From: Draconibacterium sp. | Lineage (GTDB): Bacteria; Bacteroidota; Bacteroidia; Bacteroidales; Prolixibacteraceae | Assembly (NCBI GenBank): GCA_027011835.1 | Contig: JALUZN010000088.1 | Span: forward strand, 1 to 38,176 | DNA length: 38,176 nt | Direction of reading: 5' to 3' | Part shown: one piece after another, positions 28,170 through 38,176 of the stretch | Numbering within the stretch: position 1 is the stretch's first letter | Layout of the letters: each line of letters begins with the position of its first letter | Notes under the pieces: generated by a model | Database searches by the model: none | The model's input: only the letters and a program-made list of their open reading frames with translations | Told to the model about the DNA's origin: nothing | Program-made: the position numbers and the translations under genes

Positions 28170-29046
28170 ATCGTATCTGTTTGCGGGAGTTGCCATATTT
28201 TTCTGGTCGACAGTGGCAACTGCATTTAAAATTGCACTGCGCGAGTTCGATTTTATCCAGCTCATTTTTTATGCCTCGGCAATTACGTTAATCATTCTTT
28301 TTCTTTTCCTGCTATTTCAGAAAAAAACAGGATTACTGTTTCGCCAGTCTCAAAAAGAGATTCTCAGTTCAATGGTTTTAGGTGCTTTAAATCCGCTACT
28401 TTACTATCTTATTCTTTTTAAAGCGTATTCACTTCTGCCCGCACAAATGGCACAGCCTTTAAATATGACCTGGGCAATTGTTTTGGCAATTCTGTCGGTT
28501 CCGTTGCTGGGGCAAAAAATTGGATGGATGAGCTTTGTTGCACTTTTTATAAGTTTTATCGGGGTGGTTTTTATTTCGTCGCAAGGAAGTGTGTCGGGTT
28601 TCGAAAATACAAATTGGCGGGGTGTTTTACTGGCACTCTCGAGCTCGTTAATTTGGGCAATCTACTGGATTTTTCATGTGCGCGACCAACGCGACCAAAT
28701 TGTAAAGTTGTTTCTGAACTTCTTTTTCGGAACGCTCTATCTTTTTCCCGTTGTGTGGCTCTTTTCAACGTTTAAATTCGAGGCGGGTACAAGCTTTTAT
28801 TCGGTAGTTTACATTGGTTTTTTCGAAGCCGGAATAACCTATATTCTTTGGTTGAAAGCGTTGGAGCTGAGTACAAATAATGCAAAAACAGGAACCCTGG
28901 TTTTTGTTGCCCCGTTTATTTCGCTCATTTTTATCCATTTTATTTTGAAGGAGACCATTTACATCAGTACATTTATTGGGTTGATTTTTATTGTTGCCGG
29001 AGTTTTACTTCAGCAATCGGACCGTTATAGAAATAACCTGTTGTAA
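28144..29046 (+). CDS. EamA/DMT family transporter
   Basis: 300 aa, ten TM-like segments; duplicated EamA architecture (MAQPLNMTWAIVLAILSVPLLGQKIGW…). ATG alternative start at 28153. Confidence 0.88.
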   Translation: MLKMNRTNKSYLFAGVAIFFWSTVATAFKIALREFDFIQLIFYASAITLIILFLFLLFQKKTGLLFRQSQKEILSSMVLGALNPLLYYLILFKAYSLLPAQMAQPLNMTWAIVLAILSVPLLGQKIGWMSFVALFISFIGVVFISSQGSVSGFENTNWRGVLLALSSSLIWAIYWIFHVRDQRDQIVKLFLNFFFGTLYLFPVVWLFSTFKFEAGTSFYSVVYIGFFEAGITYILWLKALELSTNNAKTGTLVFVAPFISLIFIHFILKETIYISTFIGLIFIVAGVLLQQSDRYRNNLL

Positions 29047-29066
29047 TAAATCAGTAAATCTGAATT

Positions 29067-29621
29067 ATGAATTCGAAACCACTTAGAATTTTAGGAATCG
29101 ACCCCGGAACAACAATAACCGGTTATGGTTTGGTTGAAATAAGAGATAAGACACCTGTAATTTTACACATGGGCAACATTACTCCCGGTAAATATTCCGA
29201 CCACTACCAGCGGTTGAAATACCTGCACGAACGGGCACTGCATCTTGTAAAAGAGTACCGCCCCGATGTAATGGCAATTGAGGCACCGTTCTACGGAAAG
29301 AACGTACAAAGTATGTTAAAACTCGGGCGCGGGCAGGGCGTTTTAATGGCAGCAGCTTTAATGTTCGATGTGCCAATTCACGAATATGCGCCTCTTTTGG
29401 TAAAGCAGGCAATTACCGGAATGGGGCGTGCTTCGAAAGAGCAGGTCGCCTATTTTTTGCAAAAGGTGTACAACCTAAAAGATTTAGATGCCGGCCTCGA
29501 TGCTACCGATGCAGTGGCCGTAGCCATTTGTCACTTTATTCAGTTAAGTAAACCGGAAAAATCGAAAGAGTATAAAAACTGGAGCGACTTTGTAAAAAAG
29601 AATCCGGGGAAAGTAAAATAG
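29067..29621 (+). CDS. ruvC: Crossover junction endodeoxyribonuclease RuvC
   Basis: 184 aa; ILGIDPGTTITGYG, AIEAPFYGKNVQSMLKLGRGQGV, DATDAVAVAICH. Confidence 0.97.
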   Translation: MNSKPLRILGIDPGTTITGYGLVEIRDKTPVILHMGNITPGKYSDHYQRLKYLHERALHLVKEYRPDVMAIEAPFYGKNVQSMLKLGRGQGVLMAAALMFDVPIHEYAPLLVKQAITGMGRASKEQVAYFLQKVYNLKDLDAGLDATDAVAVAICHFIQLSKPEKSKEYKNWSDFVKKNPGKVK

Positions 29622-29652
29622 TGGAACCGAAAAGCTATTTGGTTTGAGTATA

Positions 29653-30069
29653 TTAATGCAGCAGAACATGTGGGCCGCCGTCCATTATTTTAATTTTCAA
29701 AATATTCTCGACATATTGAAAATAGTAAAATAGCCTGTGGTTGAGTTCAAAACCGTAGTCGATGTTTGGCTCGTAACCACTAATCGGTTCGAAAAAAGAG
29801 CCGTATTGTCCGCTGGCTGCTTTGGCGTTCCATGCTGCAACATATTTTTGATTCCATTGCTCGTAATACTCTTGCGAACGGTCTGTTGCTTTCGATTTTT
29901 GCATTTCGTACCAACTATCGAATTTACCATCGAAAGTCTCCATAGCATATTCTGTACTGTCGTTTTCAATTTGTACATTGCTGGCGCGTTTCGTTTTTTT
30001 TGCAGCCTTTTGTGTTGAACAGGCAACAACAAAAAGAATGGCGATTAAAACCGGAATTACTTTTTTCAT
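29653..30069 (-). CDS. Small putative lipoprotein of unknown function
   Basis: 138 aa; MKKVIPVLIAILFVVACSTQK lipobox. Confidence 0.65.
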   Translation of the reverse strand: MKKVIPVLIAILFVVACSTQKAAKKTKRASNVQIENDSTEYAMETFDGKFDSWYEMQKSKATDRSQEYYEQWNQKYVAAWNAKAASGQYGSFFEPISGYEPNIDYGFELNHRLFYYFQYVENILKIKIMDGGPHVLLH

Positions 30070-30235
30070 CTTTTTTATAACTACTTTTCGGGTGTAAATT
30101 TACTACGATTTTTATTGCAAAATTGGTTTTAAACTTAAAATTGCTGAAATTTATTCCGAAAATGCATCCGGGTTTTATGTTTGATTTGGTTTTGTAAAGT
30201 TGGGGTAACCCACAACTAATTTTTACAATTAAAGA

Positions 30236-31687
30236 ATGTTTATACTAAACGATGTATGGCGGCTTTTTTCTCTGGTATCGCTTTTTACGGCAATTCCGGT
30301 TGCAATAATGATTGTGCTCGAAAAACGTTCTCCATATAAAACCATTGCGTGGATTTTAGTGCTTGTTTTGTTACCAATTATAGGGGTAATTTTCTACCTG
30401 TTTTTTGGCCAGGAGTACCGAAAGCGAAAACTCTTTTCAAGAAAAAATATTAAAAGTCTGGGGAAAGCAAGGCAGCTTTCTTCCGAACAACTTGGGAAAT
30501 TAAATAAATTACAACTCGAATTAAGCGACGATGCGCTGGCAAAAGAGAACCTTATTAAACTGTTGTTGAATAACTCGAACTCGTTGTTAACTACCGGAAA
30601 CAAACTGCAAATATTGGAGGGTGGTGCCCAAACATTTGAAGCTATAATTGAAGCGATAAAGGGGGCAAAACATCATATTCATTTAGAGTATTATATTTTT
30701 TCGGATGACAAAATTGGCAACAAACTGAAAACTCTGCTTATCGAGAAAAGTAAAAGTGGAGTCGAAGTTCGAATTATAATCGACGATGTTGGAAGTTGGG
30801 GATTGAATAAAAAATTTATTGACGATTGTAGAGAAAACGGAGTTGAAATTTACTCTTTTATGGAGGTTCGTTTTCCGCGTTTTACATCGAAAATGAATTT
30901 TAGAAACCATCGGAAAATTGTTATTGTCGATGGTGAAATCGGGTTTACAGGAGGTATTAATGTTGCCGACCGATATATCGACGGGCTGAAAGGAATTGGC
31001 CGTTGGAACGATATGCACTTAAGAATTGAGGGCGATGCAGTATTGTGTTTACAAGTGGTTTTTTCGTCCGACTGGTATTTTATGGTTAACGAAAACCTGT
31101 TGGGTAGGAACTATTTTCCTCCGTTTACCGAAAATGCCGGGGTACCGGTTCAAATTTCGGCAAGTGGCCCCGACTCCGACTGGCAAAGTATTTCGCAGGC
31201 ATTTTTTGCCGCCATTACAAATGCCCGCGAAAAAGTGTATGTTGTTTCTCCCTATTTAATGCCGCCAAAGTCAATTCTGTCGGCACTCGAAATGACGGCA
31301 TTGAGTGGTGTCGATGTACGTATTATTATTCCTGAAAAATCGGATACAATTACTCCAAAATGGAGTTCGTTTTCGTATGTCGAGGAGCTGCTCGAAGCTG
31401 GAGTAAAAGTCTATTTTTACCAAGACGGGTTTATTCACAGTAAATATATGATTGTCGATTCGGTGTTTGCAACCATTGGTACGTCGAACATGGATTTTAG
31501 AAGTTTAGAAACCAATTTTGAGGTAAATGCTTTTATGTACGAAAAGGAGTTTACCAACAATCTTACAAAAATTTTTATGGCCGATTTAGCTAAATCGCGC
31601 CAAATAAAACTTGAAGAGTGGAAACAGCGGCCGTGGCATTTTAAATTGCGCGAATCGCTGGCTCATATTGTTGCACCAATGATGTAA
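30236..31687 (+). CDS. cls: Cardiolipin synthase (phospholipase D family)
   Basis: 483 aa; two HKD motifs, NHRKIVIVDGEIGFTGG and IHSKYMIVDSVFATIGTSNMD; N-terminal TM helices. Confidence 0.94.
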   Translation: MFILNDVWRLFSLVSLFTAIPVAIMIVLEKRSPYKTIAWILVLVLLPIIGVIFYLFFGQEYRKRKLFSRKNIKSLGKARQLSSEQLGKLNKLQLELSDDALAKENLIKLLLNNSNSLLTTGNKLQILEGGAQTFEAIIEAIKGAKHHIHLEYYIFSDDKIGNKLKTLLIEKSKSGVEVRIIIDDVGSWGLNKKFIDDCRENGVEIYSFMEVRFPRFTSKMNFRNHRKIVIVDGEIGFTGGINVADRYIDGLKGIGRWNDMHLRIEGDAVLCLQVVFSSDWYFMVNENLLGRNYFPPFTENAGVPVQISASGPDSDWQSISQAFFAAITNAREKVYVVSPYLMPPKSILSALEMTALSGVDVRIIIPEKSDTITPKWSSFSYVEELLEAGVKVYFYQDGFIHSKYMIVDSVFATIGTSNMDFRSLETNFEVNAFMYEKEFTNNLTKIFMADLAKSRQIKLEEWKQRPWHFKLRESLAHIVAPMM

Positions 31688-31699
31688 CACTGCCGATTT

Positions 31700-32647
31700 T
31701 TAAAACGGTAATCGTTCCAAATCAATATTTCCGCCGGTAAGAATAATCCCAACTTTCTTGTTTTTTATATCAATTTTTTTCTCCAGAATTGCAGCCAGTG
31801 GTACTGCCGACGAAGGTTCGATAATAATTTTCATGCGCTCCCAAATCATTCGCATGGCTGCAATTATATTCTCTTCCGAAACGGTTACAATGTCGTCGAC
31901 ATTGGATAAAATAATTTTAAAATTTCTCTCTCCCAGCGAAGTAAGCAGCCCGTCGGCAATGGTTTTTGGATTTTCGGAGGCGATAAATTTTTTTGAATGG
32001 AACGAACGAAAAGCATCGTCGGCACCGGCAGGCTCGGCAGCAATAATTTTACAGTCGGGCAGCAGTTTTTTTGTTGCAATTGCGGTGCCGCTTAACAATC
32101 CGCCCCCACCAACCGGAGTAATAATAATATCAAAATCTTTCTTCTCTTCAATCATCTCTTTTGCCGCTGTTCCCTGCCCGGCAATTACATAAAAGTTATT
32201 GTACGGATGAATTTCGTAAGCACCGGTTTCTTCAACTACTTTTGCCAGTGTTGTTTCGCGTGCTTGTAATGTGGGAGCGCAAAATGTAATGTTTGCATCG
32301 TAGCCGGCAACCGCTCTCTTTTTTATCTCGGGCGAATTGTCGGGCATTACAATATGGGCTGGAATTCCCCTTAACTTTGCCGCCAGCGCAACTGCTGCCG
32401 CATGATTTCCCGATGAGTGCGTGGCAACGCCTTTTTCTGCTTCCGTTTCCGATAGAGAAAAAATTGCATTTATAGCTCCGCGAAATTTAAATGCTCCCAC
32501 TTTCTGAAAATTCTCGCATTTAAAAAAAAGCCGGCCCCCAACAATACTATCTATTGCCGATGAGGTAAAAACCGGTGTGCGATGTGCATACTTTTTTACA
32601 ATATTGTGTGCTTTTTCAATGTCGGAATAAGTTGGAATAAATGGCAT
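31700..32647 (-). CDS. Threonine/serine dehydratase (PLP fold type II)
   Basis: 315 aa; KCENFQKVGAFKFRGA (PLP Lys), SSGNHAAAVALAAK, TPVGGGGLLSGTA. Confidence 0.9.
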   Translation of the reverse strand: MPFIPTYSDIEKAHNIVKKYAHRTPVFTSSAIDSIVGGRLFFKCENFQKVGAFKFRGAINAIFSLSETEAEKGVATHSSGNHAAAVALAAKLRGIPAHIVMPDNSPEIKKRAVAGYDANITFCAPTLQARETTLAKVVEETGAYEIHPYNNFYVIAGQGTAAKEMIEEKKDFDIIITPVGGGGLLSGTAIATKKLLPDCKIIAAEPAGADDAFRSFHSKKFIASENPKTIADGLLTSLGERNFKIILSNVDDIVTVSEENIIAAMRMIWERMKIIIEPSSAVPLAAILEKKIDIKNKKVGIILTGGNIDLERLPF

Positions 32648-32693
32648 AACTTAATTGTACCTGTTTAAACTTTAGCTTTCAGTTTCTTGCATT

Positions 32694-33638
32694 TTATTTG
32701 TCATCGAAGAAAAATGCGTTAACTCCTTTTGTTCCGGTACGAATTTTAAAAACTCCTCCGGCGTTAGGATATTTCAATAGTTCTTCGTTGCTGGTTCCTG
32801 TTCGGGCAGTTGTAATGTATAGCGTTCCTAAATCTTCGTCGCCAAAAGCACACGAAGTAACATTTTTGGCCGGCACTTCAATCTTTCGAATTAGCTTGCC
32901 GGTCTCCGGATTCCAGCATCCAACGGCGGCACCGCCCCAAAGTGCAATCCACAAATTTCCGTCAGCGTCAATGGTCATTCCATCGGGCGAACCAATCTCT
33001 TTCTGAATCCCAACAGCAACTTTCTTATTGGTAATTTCGCCTGTCGCGTTGTTGTAGTCGTATTGAACAACTTTTTGAGTTGGCGTATCGATATAGTACA
33101 TTTTTGTTTTGTCGGCCGACCAAGCAATCCCGTTCGAGATGGTAACTTTTGCAATCATTTTATGAATGGAACTGTCCGGGTCGAAGCGATACAACGTGCC
33201 TGCCTCTTTCTCCATCTTCAGGCTCATTGTTCCTGCCCAAAACCGGCCGGCAGGGTCGCATTTCCCATCGTTAAAACGGTTGCCGGGGAGGTTGCTTTCC
33301 GGATTTGCAATACGTTTTTTCGAACCTGTTTCCGGGTTTAGCATATAAATGCCGTTTTGCAATGCAATTAGTACCTGCCCGGTTTCGGTGGGTACTGCAG
33401 TGCCAATGCGCTGGCCGGTAAACATCTCTTTGTTGTTCCCGGTTTTCGGGTTATAAAAGTTGAGGATTTTCCCTTCAATATTTATCCAGATGAGTTCTCC
33501 GGTTCTGTAATTCCAAATTGCTCCTTCTCCCAATTCCGATTTCGAATCGATTGCTAACGTAATAGTGTCTGTTTTTTTTGTTGAACACGATAAAAAGAGT
33601 AGCAGAGTTGAAAATAGCAAAAGCGTTGTAATTTTCAT
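32694..33638 (-). CDS. SMP-30/gluconolactonase-like secreted lipoprotein
   Basis: 314 aa; lipobox LLLFLSCSTKK; LGEGAIWNYRTGELIWINIEG, NRFNDGKCDPAGRFWAGTM, ISNGIAWSADKTKMYYIDT, GSPDGMTIDADGNLWIALW. Confidence 0.92.
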   Translation of the reverse strand: MKITTLLLFSTLLLFLSCSTKKTDTITLAIDSKSELGEGAIWNYRTGELIWINIEGKILNFYNPKTGNNKEMFTGQRIGTAVPTETGQVLIALQNGIYMLNPETGSKKRIANPESNLPGNRFNDGKCDPAGRFWAGTMSLKMEKEAGTLYRFDPDSSIHKMIAKVTISNGIAWSADKTKMYYIDTPTQKVVQYDYNNATGEITNKKVAVGIQKEIGSPDGMTIDADGNLWIALWGGAAVGCWNPETGKLIRKIEVPAKNVTSCAFGDEDLGTLYITTARTGTSNEELLKYPNAGGVFKIRTGTKGVNAFFFDDK

Positions 33639-33647
33639 TTTCCGGAA

Positions 33648-34460
33648 TTAAATGCTTTCAATGAGTTTTTTCATTAAAAGTGTCATTTTGGGTTCGGCTT
33701 TCATTGCCACTTCCTGCACCTCTTCGTGCGAAACTTCTACAATTTCGCCCGGAACGCCGCTGTCGGTAATAATTGAAATGCCAAAAACATTCATATTCAT
33801 ATGGCGTGCAACAATTACTTCGGGCACGGTCGACATTCCAACAACATCGGCACCGAGAATGCGGAACATCTTGTATTCGGCCGGCGTTTCGTATGTTGGG
33901 CCCGAAACACCAACGTAAACACCTTCTTTAATGTTGATGTTGTGTTCGAGTGCAATTAATTTTGCTTTGTGTTGCAATCGTTTGTCGTAACATTTACTCA
34001 TATCGGGGAACCGCGGCCCCAGCTCGTCGATGTTTTTCCCGCGTAGCGGGTGTTCCGGGAAAAAGTTAATGTGGTCGTTAATGACCATAATATCGCCTAC
34101 TTTATATTCAGGATTGAGCCCGCCCGAAGCGTTCGAAACAAACAAATTTTTAATGCCTGCAAACTTTAGTACCCGCACCGGAAAAGTAACTTCGGGCATC
34201 GAATAACCTTCGTAAAAATGAAAACGCCCCTGCATGGCAAGTACCTCTTTTTCCCCCAGTTTGCCGTAAATCAATCTTCCGGCATGTCCTTCAACGGTTG
34301 AAACCGGAAAATTTGGAATCTCTTGAAAAGGTATCGAATCGATTATTTCAATTTCGTTTGCCACTCCGCCCAGGCCTGTTCCTAAAATTATTCCAATTTC
34401 GGGCTTACTTTTTATTCTTTCGGTTATAAAGTTCGCGGTTGCTTTTATTTTCTCCAACAT
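33648..34460 (-). CDS. Purine nucleoside phosphorylase (trimeric type)
   Basis: 270 aa; GIILGTGLGG, MQGRFHFYEGY, VSNASGGLNPEYKVGDIMVINDHIN, GADVVGMSTVPEVIVARH. Confidence 0.95.
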   Translation of the reverse strand: MLEKIKATANFITERIKSKPEIGIILGTGLGGVANEIEIIDSIPFQEIPNFPVSTVEGHAGRLIYGKLGEKEVLAMQGRFHFYEGYSMPEVTFPVRVLKFAGIKNLFVSNASGGLNPEYKVGDIMVINDHINFFPEHPLRGKNIDELGPRFPDMSKCYDKRLQHKAKLIALEHNINIKEGVYVGVSGPTYETPAEYKMFRILGADVVGMSTVPEVIVARHMNMNVFGISIITDSGVPGEIVEVSHEEVQEVAMKAEPKMTLLMKKLIESI

Positions 34461-35505
34461 AGTTTAAAATTTTATTATTAAATGCTTTCCCTTCGTCTTC
34501 GAGGAATTTAACTTTTACAGGTAAATAATAGAGTGCTGTTTTTATTTCATCCGGCAAATTGTCGGAATCTTTTAAACGCATTGCATCTTTTTTGGTGGTA
34601 ATAATTATTTTCTTTTCCGAATGAATTGCTTCAAACTTTTTTGTAATAGTAAGAAGATCGTTGTCGGAATAGTTGTGATGGTCGGGGAACGTGAGAATCT
34701 CTATTTTTTCTGAAAACTGTTTCAGGTATTTATGAATATTTTCCGGCGAAGCAATTCCGGTAACAATCAGCAACGAAAAATCTTTTGCTGTATAGAAATC
34801 GTTGTTCAGTTTTCCGGCATTAAAAACGGGTTCCAGTTTTTGATAGTCAAGTGTTGTGAAAAAGAGTTTTTGATATGGTTTCAGGTTTACATCTTTCATC
34901 AAAATTCTCCTCATAATGGGCGATATTTCGTTGGGGCATTTTGTGAAAATAATAATATTTGCCCTTCGCATTTGGAGAGTGCTTTCGCGTAATCTTCCTA
35001 CGGGTAAAAGCGAATCGTTTTTTATTTGCCTCGAATAGTCAATCAATAAAATATTTATTCCGGGCGAAATTCTCCGGTGTTGAAATGCATCGTCGAGCAG
35101 TACAACATCGGGAATGGTTTTGTTTTGTGAACTTAATAAATTCTCGGCTCCAACAACCCGGTTTTCGCAAACCGAAACAGTAATATCGGGAAACTTGTTT
35201 TTAATTTGAAGGGGTTCGTCGCCAACTTCAATGGCAGTGGAACTTGTTTCAACTAACCGGAATCCGGTTGTCTTTCGTTTGTATCCCCTGCTTAATGTGG
35301 CAACTTTAAATTTTTTGCTAAGCAGGTTTACAAGGTACTCAACGTGTGGTGTTTTCCCGGTTCCGCCAACAGTAATATTGCCAATTGAAATAATTGGCAC
35401 GTCGAATTCTTTCGATTTTAACAGGTTTAAATCGAACATTTTATTGCGAACAGAAACAGCAAAACCGTATGCCCACGATAGCGGATAAAGAAAAATTTTA
35501 ATCAT
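34405..35505 (-). CDS. lpxK: Tetraacyldisaccharide 4'-kinase
   Basis: 366 aa; PIISIGNITVGGTGKTPHVEYL, SRGYKR, VLLDDAFQHRRI. Confidence 0.95.
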   Translation of the reverse strand: MIKIFLYPLSWAYGFAVSVRNKMFDLNLLKSKEFDVPIISIGNITVGGTGKTPHVEYLVNLLSKKFKVATLSRGYKRKTTGFRLVETSSTAIEVGDEPLQIKNKFPDITVSVCENRVVGAENLLSSQNKTIPDVVLLDDAFQHRRISPGINILLIDYSRQIKNDSLLPVGRLRESTLQMRRANIIIFTKCPNEISPIMRRILMKDVNLKPYQKLFFTTLDYQKLEPVFNAGKLNNDFYTAKDFSLLIVTGIASPENIHKYLKQFSEKIEILTFPDHHNYSDNDLLTITKKFEAIHSEKKIIITTKKDAMRLKDSDNLPDEIKTALYYLPVKVKFLEDEGKAFNNKILNYVGENKSNRELYNRKNKK

Positions 35506-35544
35506 TAATTTAACTTCTTAACAGGTTGGCTAAGGTACGAAAAA

Positions 35545-35573
35545 AAGGATGTACCGAAAAAAGATACATCCTT
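35545..35573 (-). terminator. Terminator downstream of sppA
   Basis: AAGGATGTA (35545-35553) / TACATCCTT (35565-35573), perfect 9-bp stem, A-run on the left side (U-run on the minus transcript). Confidence 0.85.
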
Positions 35574-35594
35574 CTCTTTGCGAAATAAGTTTAA

Positions 35595-37373
35595 TTAGTT
35601 TACCGAAATATCGTATGGCATTCGTGCAAAAATACCGTTCATTTCCGATGCCTTTTTAAAATAGTCGTAATAGCGATATTTATCTCCTAACTCGCTTTTA
35701 ATAAACCACACTCGAACATTGTCGGAGGTCATTTTAAACAGCTCCTCGAACGGGTCAGACTGTTTGGGCAGCGAAACGGTGCGATAATTGTCGAGATTTT
35801 CCATTTTTGCTGCCAGTTTAATGGCATCTTCAAGACCGCCAAATTCATCAATCAGTCCAATCTCTTTTGCATTTTCGCCACTCCACACGCGGCCTTGCCC
35901 AATTTTATCAACTTCCTCTTTGGTCATTCCCCGTCCTTCGGCAACGTGCGAAATAAAAGTGTTGTAACCTTCCTCAATGTTATTTTGCATCATTTGTCTT
36001 TCGTAATCCGTCATCGGACGCGTTAGTGTAAGCAAATCGGAGTTTTTATTTGTTTTTACAACATCGGTTGTTATTCCGAGTTTGTCGTTTAATAATTCGC
36101 CAATATTCGGAATTTGTCCGAAAATACCAATCGAGCCGGTAATTGTATTGGGGCTTGCAACAATTTTGTCGGCTGCACACGATAAATAATATCCACCCGA
36201 TGCGGCAACATTGCCAAACGAAACTACAACTGTTCTTTCGTCGGCAGCCAGTTTTACCTCGCGCCAAATAGTTTCCGAATCGAAAACAGTACCTCCCGGA
36301 GAGTTAATTCGTAATACAATAGCTTTGTAGCTGCTGTCCTGCCTCACTTTTCTAATTTCCCTCGAGAGTTTGTCGCCATCAATGTAATCTCCCGAGATAG
36401 CCATTCCAATGTTTCCGCTGGCATAAATTACAGCAATTTTATTGCGGCTGTACTTTTTCTTAAATCCTTCTACCGGGGCATCTGCATATTTCGATGCATT
36501 AATAATAGGAATTCCTTTCGTTCCTTTTATTCCTGTAATTTCTCGAAGGTCGTCCAACACTTCATCTTTGTATTTTACTTCGTCAACCAACCCTGTTTCT
36601 ACTGCTTTTTTGCCTTTGTTAAACGTTTGAACCTCGTCGGCTAACTCATTCAATTTTGCTACTGCGATGCCTCTCTTTTCCGAAATTCCTTTTAACATAT
36701 GATTCCATAAACTTCCCATGTAGGTAAGTTGCTGTTCACGATTCTCCTTGCTCATTTTGTCGAGAAGAAAAGGTTCAACAGCCGCTTTAAATTTTCCGTG
36801 TCTCACAATTTGCATTTCAACACCAATCTTTTTTAATGCATTTTTAAAGAACATCATCTCGCCGCTAAGCCCTCTAAAATCGACCGAAACCTCGGGATGA
36901 ATTACAATTTTATCAGCAACAGTGGCCAGATAATAAGCTTTTTGTCCTAAAATATATTTGTCGGCGTAGGCGTAAATGGGCTTGTCGCAACTGTCTTTAA
37001 ATGCAATTAGTGCATTTCTAATCTCTTCAACGGTGGCCATGCCTCCGGCAATTACCGAAAGTTTCAGGTAAACTCCTTTTATCCGGTCGTCGTATGCTGC
37101 TTTTTTTAACGACTTGGTAATGTCGTCCAAACCTACCAGTTTTGTCTTGTTAAATCCCGGAATATCAATGTTCTCGAAAGGGTCTTTTGCAGCCCGGTCA
37201 ACAATTTGCCGGTCTAAATCTAAAACCAGCATCGAGTTGTTTTTTACCGAAACCTCTTTCTCGGTCGATGAAATAATTACGCCGATTACCATAAAAAACA
37301 GGAACAATCCAACAATTGAAATTGCTGCCACACCTACAATTGTTGCAAATATATATTTAAAAAAATCTTTCAT
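35595..37373 (-). CDS. sppA: Signal peptide peptidase SppA, 67K type (S49)
   Basis: 592 aa; LGQKAYYLATVADKIVIHP (Lys region) and FGNVAASGGYYLSCAADKIVASPNTITGSIGIFG (Ser region). Confidence 0.95.
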   Translation of the reverse strand: MKDFFKYIFATIVGVAAISIVGLFLFFMVIGVIISSTEKEVSVKNNSMLVLDLDRQIVDRAAKDPFENIDIPGFNKTKLVGLDDITKSLKKAAYDDRIKGVYLKLSVIAGGMATVEEIRNALIAFKDSCDKPIYAYADKYILGQKAYYLATVADKIVIHPEVSVDFRGLSGEMMFFKNALKKIGVEMQIVRHGKFKAAVEPFLLDKMSKENREQQLTYMGSLWNHMLKGISEKRGIAVAKLNELADEVQTFNKGKKAVETGLVDEVKYKDEVLDDLREITGIKGTKGIPIINASKYADAPVEGFKKKYSRNKIAVIYASGNIGMAISGDYIDGDKLSREIRKVRQDSSYKAIVLRINSPGGTVFDSETIWREVKLAADERTVVVSFGNVAASGGYYLSCAADKIVASPNTITGSIGIFGQIPNIGELLNDKLGITTDVVKTNKNSDLLTLTRPMTDYERQMMQNNIEEGYNTFISHVAEGRGMTKEEVDKIGQGRVWSGENAKEIGLIDEFGGLEDAIKLAAKMENLDNYRTVSLPKQSDPFEELFKMTSDNVRVWFIKSELGDKYRYYDYFKKASEMNGIFARMPYDISVN

Positions 37374-37454
37374 TTTATATTGTGTTGTTAAATTCGTTAT
37401 TAACTTTATTGCATTGGTACATGAAACGTTTAAAAATTACAAATATACAATTCC

Positions 37455-37946
37455 ATGCATAATGTTTTTTTAGGAATTGGTGGAAACACCGGAAATAAAC
37501 AGAAAAATTTCGAAGATGTTTACGCTGTTATTGAAAAAGAGTTGGGGAAGATAGTAGAAGCATCGTCTGTCTACGAAACCCCGCCCTGGGGTTTTCAATC
37601 TGACGATGTGTTCTGGAATAGTGTAATTGAAATCGAATCGTCTTTTTCGCCTGAGGAACTTTTGCAAAAGATACATTCAATCGAAAATCAATTTGGAAGA
37701 ACTCGCAATATGCGCGAAGGTTACTCCTCGCGCCCCATCGATATCGATATTTTATATTTCGACGATTTATACTTGGAAACAGAAGAATTAATTATTCCAC
37801 ACCGCCGCATGCATCTCCGGAGATTCGTATTGGTGCCTCTTAACGAAATTGCTCCGGCATTAAAGCATCCTTTGTTGCGTTTAACAAGTTTCGAGATGTT
37901 AGAAAATTGTAAGGATCAGTCGGTAATTAAAAAAGTCTCGGACTGA
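37455..37946 (+). CDS. folK: 2-amino-4-hydroxy-6-hydroxymethyldihydropteridine diphosphokinase
   Basis: 163 aa; VFLGIGGNTGNKQKNFEDV, SSVYETPPWGF, RPIDIDILYFDD, IIPHRRMHLRRFVLVPLNEIAP. Confidence 0.95.
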   Translation: MHNVFLGIGGNTGNKQKNFEDVYAVIEKELGKIVEASSVYETPPWGFQSDDVFWNSVIEIESSFSPEELLQKIHSIENQFGRTRNMREGYSSRPIDIDILYFDDLYLETEELIIPHRRMHLRRFVLVPLNEIAPALKHPLLRLTSFEMLENCKDQSVIKKVSD

Positions 37947-38176
37947 AAGCCTCTTTTTTTATATTTTTCTCAAGTTTCGTGCCCGATAAACACGAATAAT
38001 TCAGAGTGTTAAAAAAAACAATATGTTATAGCGACACTTCTTTTTTCCTTGAAGAATGATAAAGATAATATAAATAGAGTTTAATTAACTGCTATAAATT
38101 ATAGAGCTGAACTTGAATAGATTAACTGCTTTATGTAAAGTAATTCTAAATTAGTCTCTGCCAATAAGTATTTTAT

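Noticed and set aside
27732-28265. 177-aa minus-strand ORF antisense to the TPR gene
   Set aside because: Overlaps two well-supported plus-strand genes; no domain or signal features, typical antisense artefact.
31758-32192. 144-aa plus-strand ORF antisense to the Thr/Ser dehydratase
   Set aside because: Lies entirely within a strongly supported PLP enzyme gene; Ser/Ile-rich antisense translation.
37947-38176. Window-end intergenic considered as a tRNA or ncRNA
   Set aside because: No cloverleaf or conserved RNA motif recognised; A/T-rich sequence truncated by the window end.
1-38176. CRISPR arrays, rRNA, tRNA, intact transposases or prophage genes
   Set aside because: No regularly spaced repeats, RNA gene signatures, or transposase/integrase/phage structural ORFs seen in the sequence or ORF track.

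Overview
A ~38 kb chromosomal window from a Bacteroidota genome. The assignment rests on gene content (S46 peptidase, DUF4837 lipoprotein, several secreted or lipoproteins) and on TTTG-N(19-21)-TAnnTTTG-like promoters. Most of it is core genome: tig-clpP-clpX, a GH29 fucosidase, an M23-dxr-rseP-tatA operon, an S46 dipeptidyl-peptidase, rnhA, rnhB, a GT4 glycosyltransferase diverging from a flippase, a TPR protein-EamA-ruvC run, cls, a Thr/Ser dehydratase, SMP-30, lpxK-purine nucleoside phosphorylase, sppA and folK. The accessory segment is a composite defence cassette at ~17.07-25.56 kb: hsdM - GxxExxY - hsdS - RloA-like AAA ATPase - RloB-like Toprim protein - hsdR. The ATPase/Toprim pair is coupled to hsdR by overlapping start/stop codons. 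It also appears to have its own Bacteroidota-type promoter, placed just after a hairpin at the end of hsdS. By analogy with PrrC and PARIS, the pair is a candidate guard of the type I restriction system. rlo genes inside hsd loci have been seen before, so the novelty lies in the configuration and predicted function rather than in the families. All family calls come from motif recognition in the supplied translations; no database search was run.
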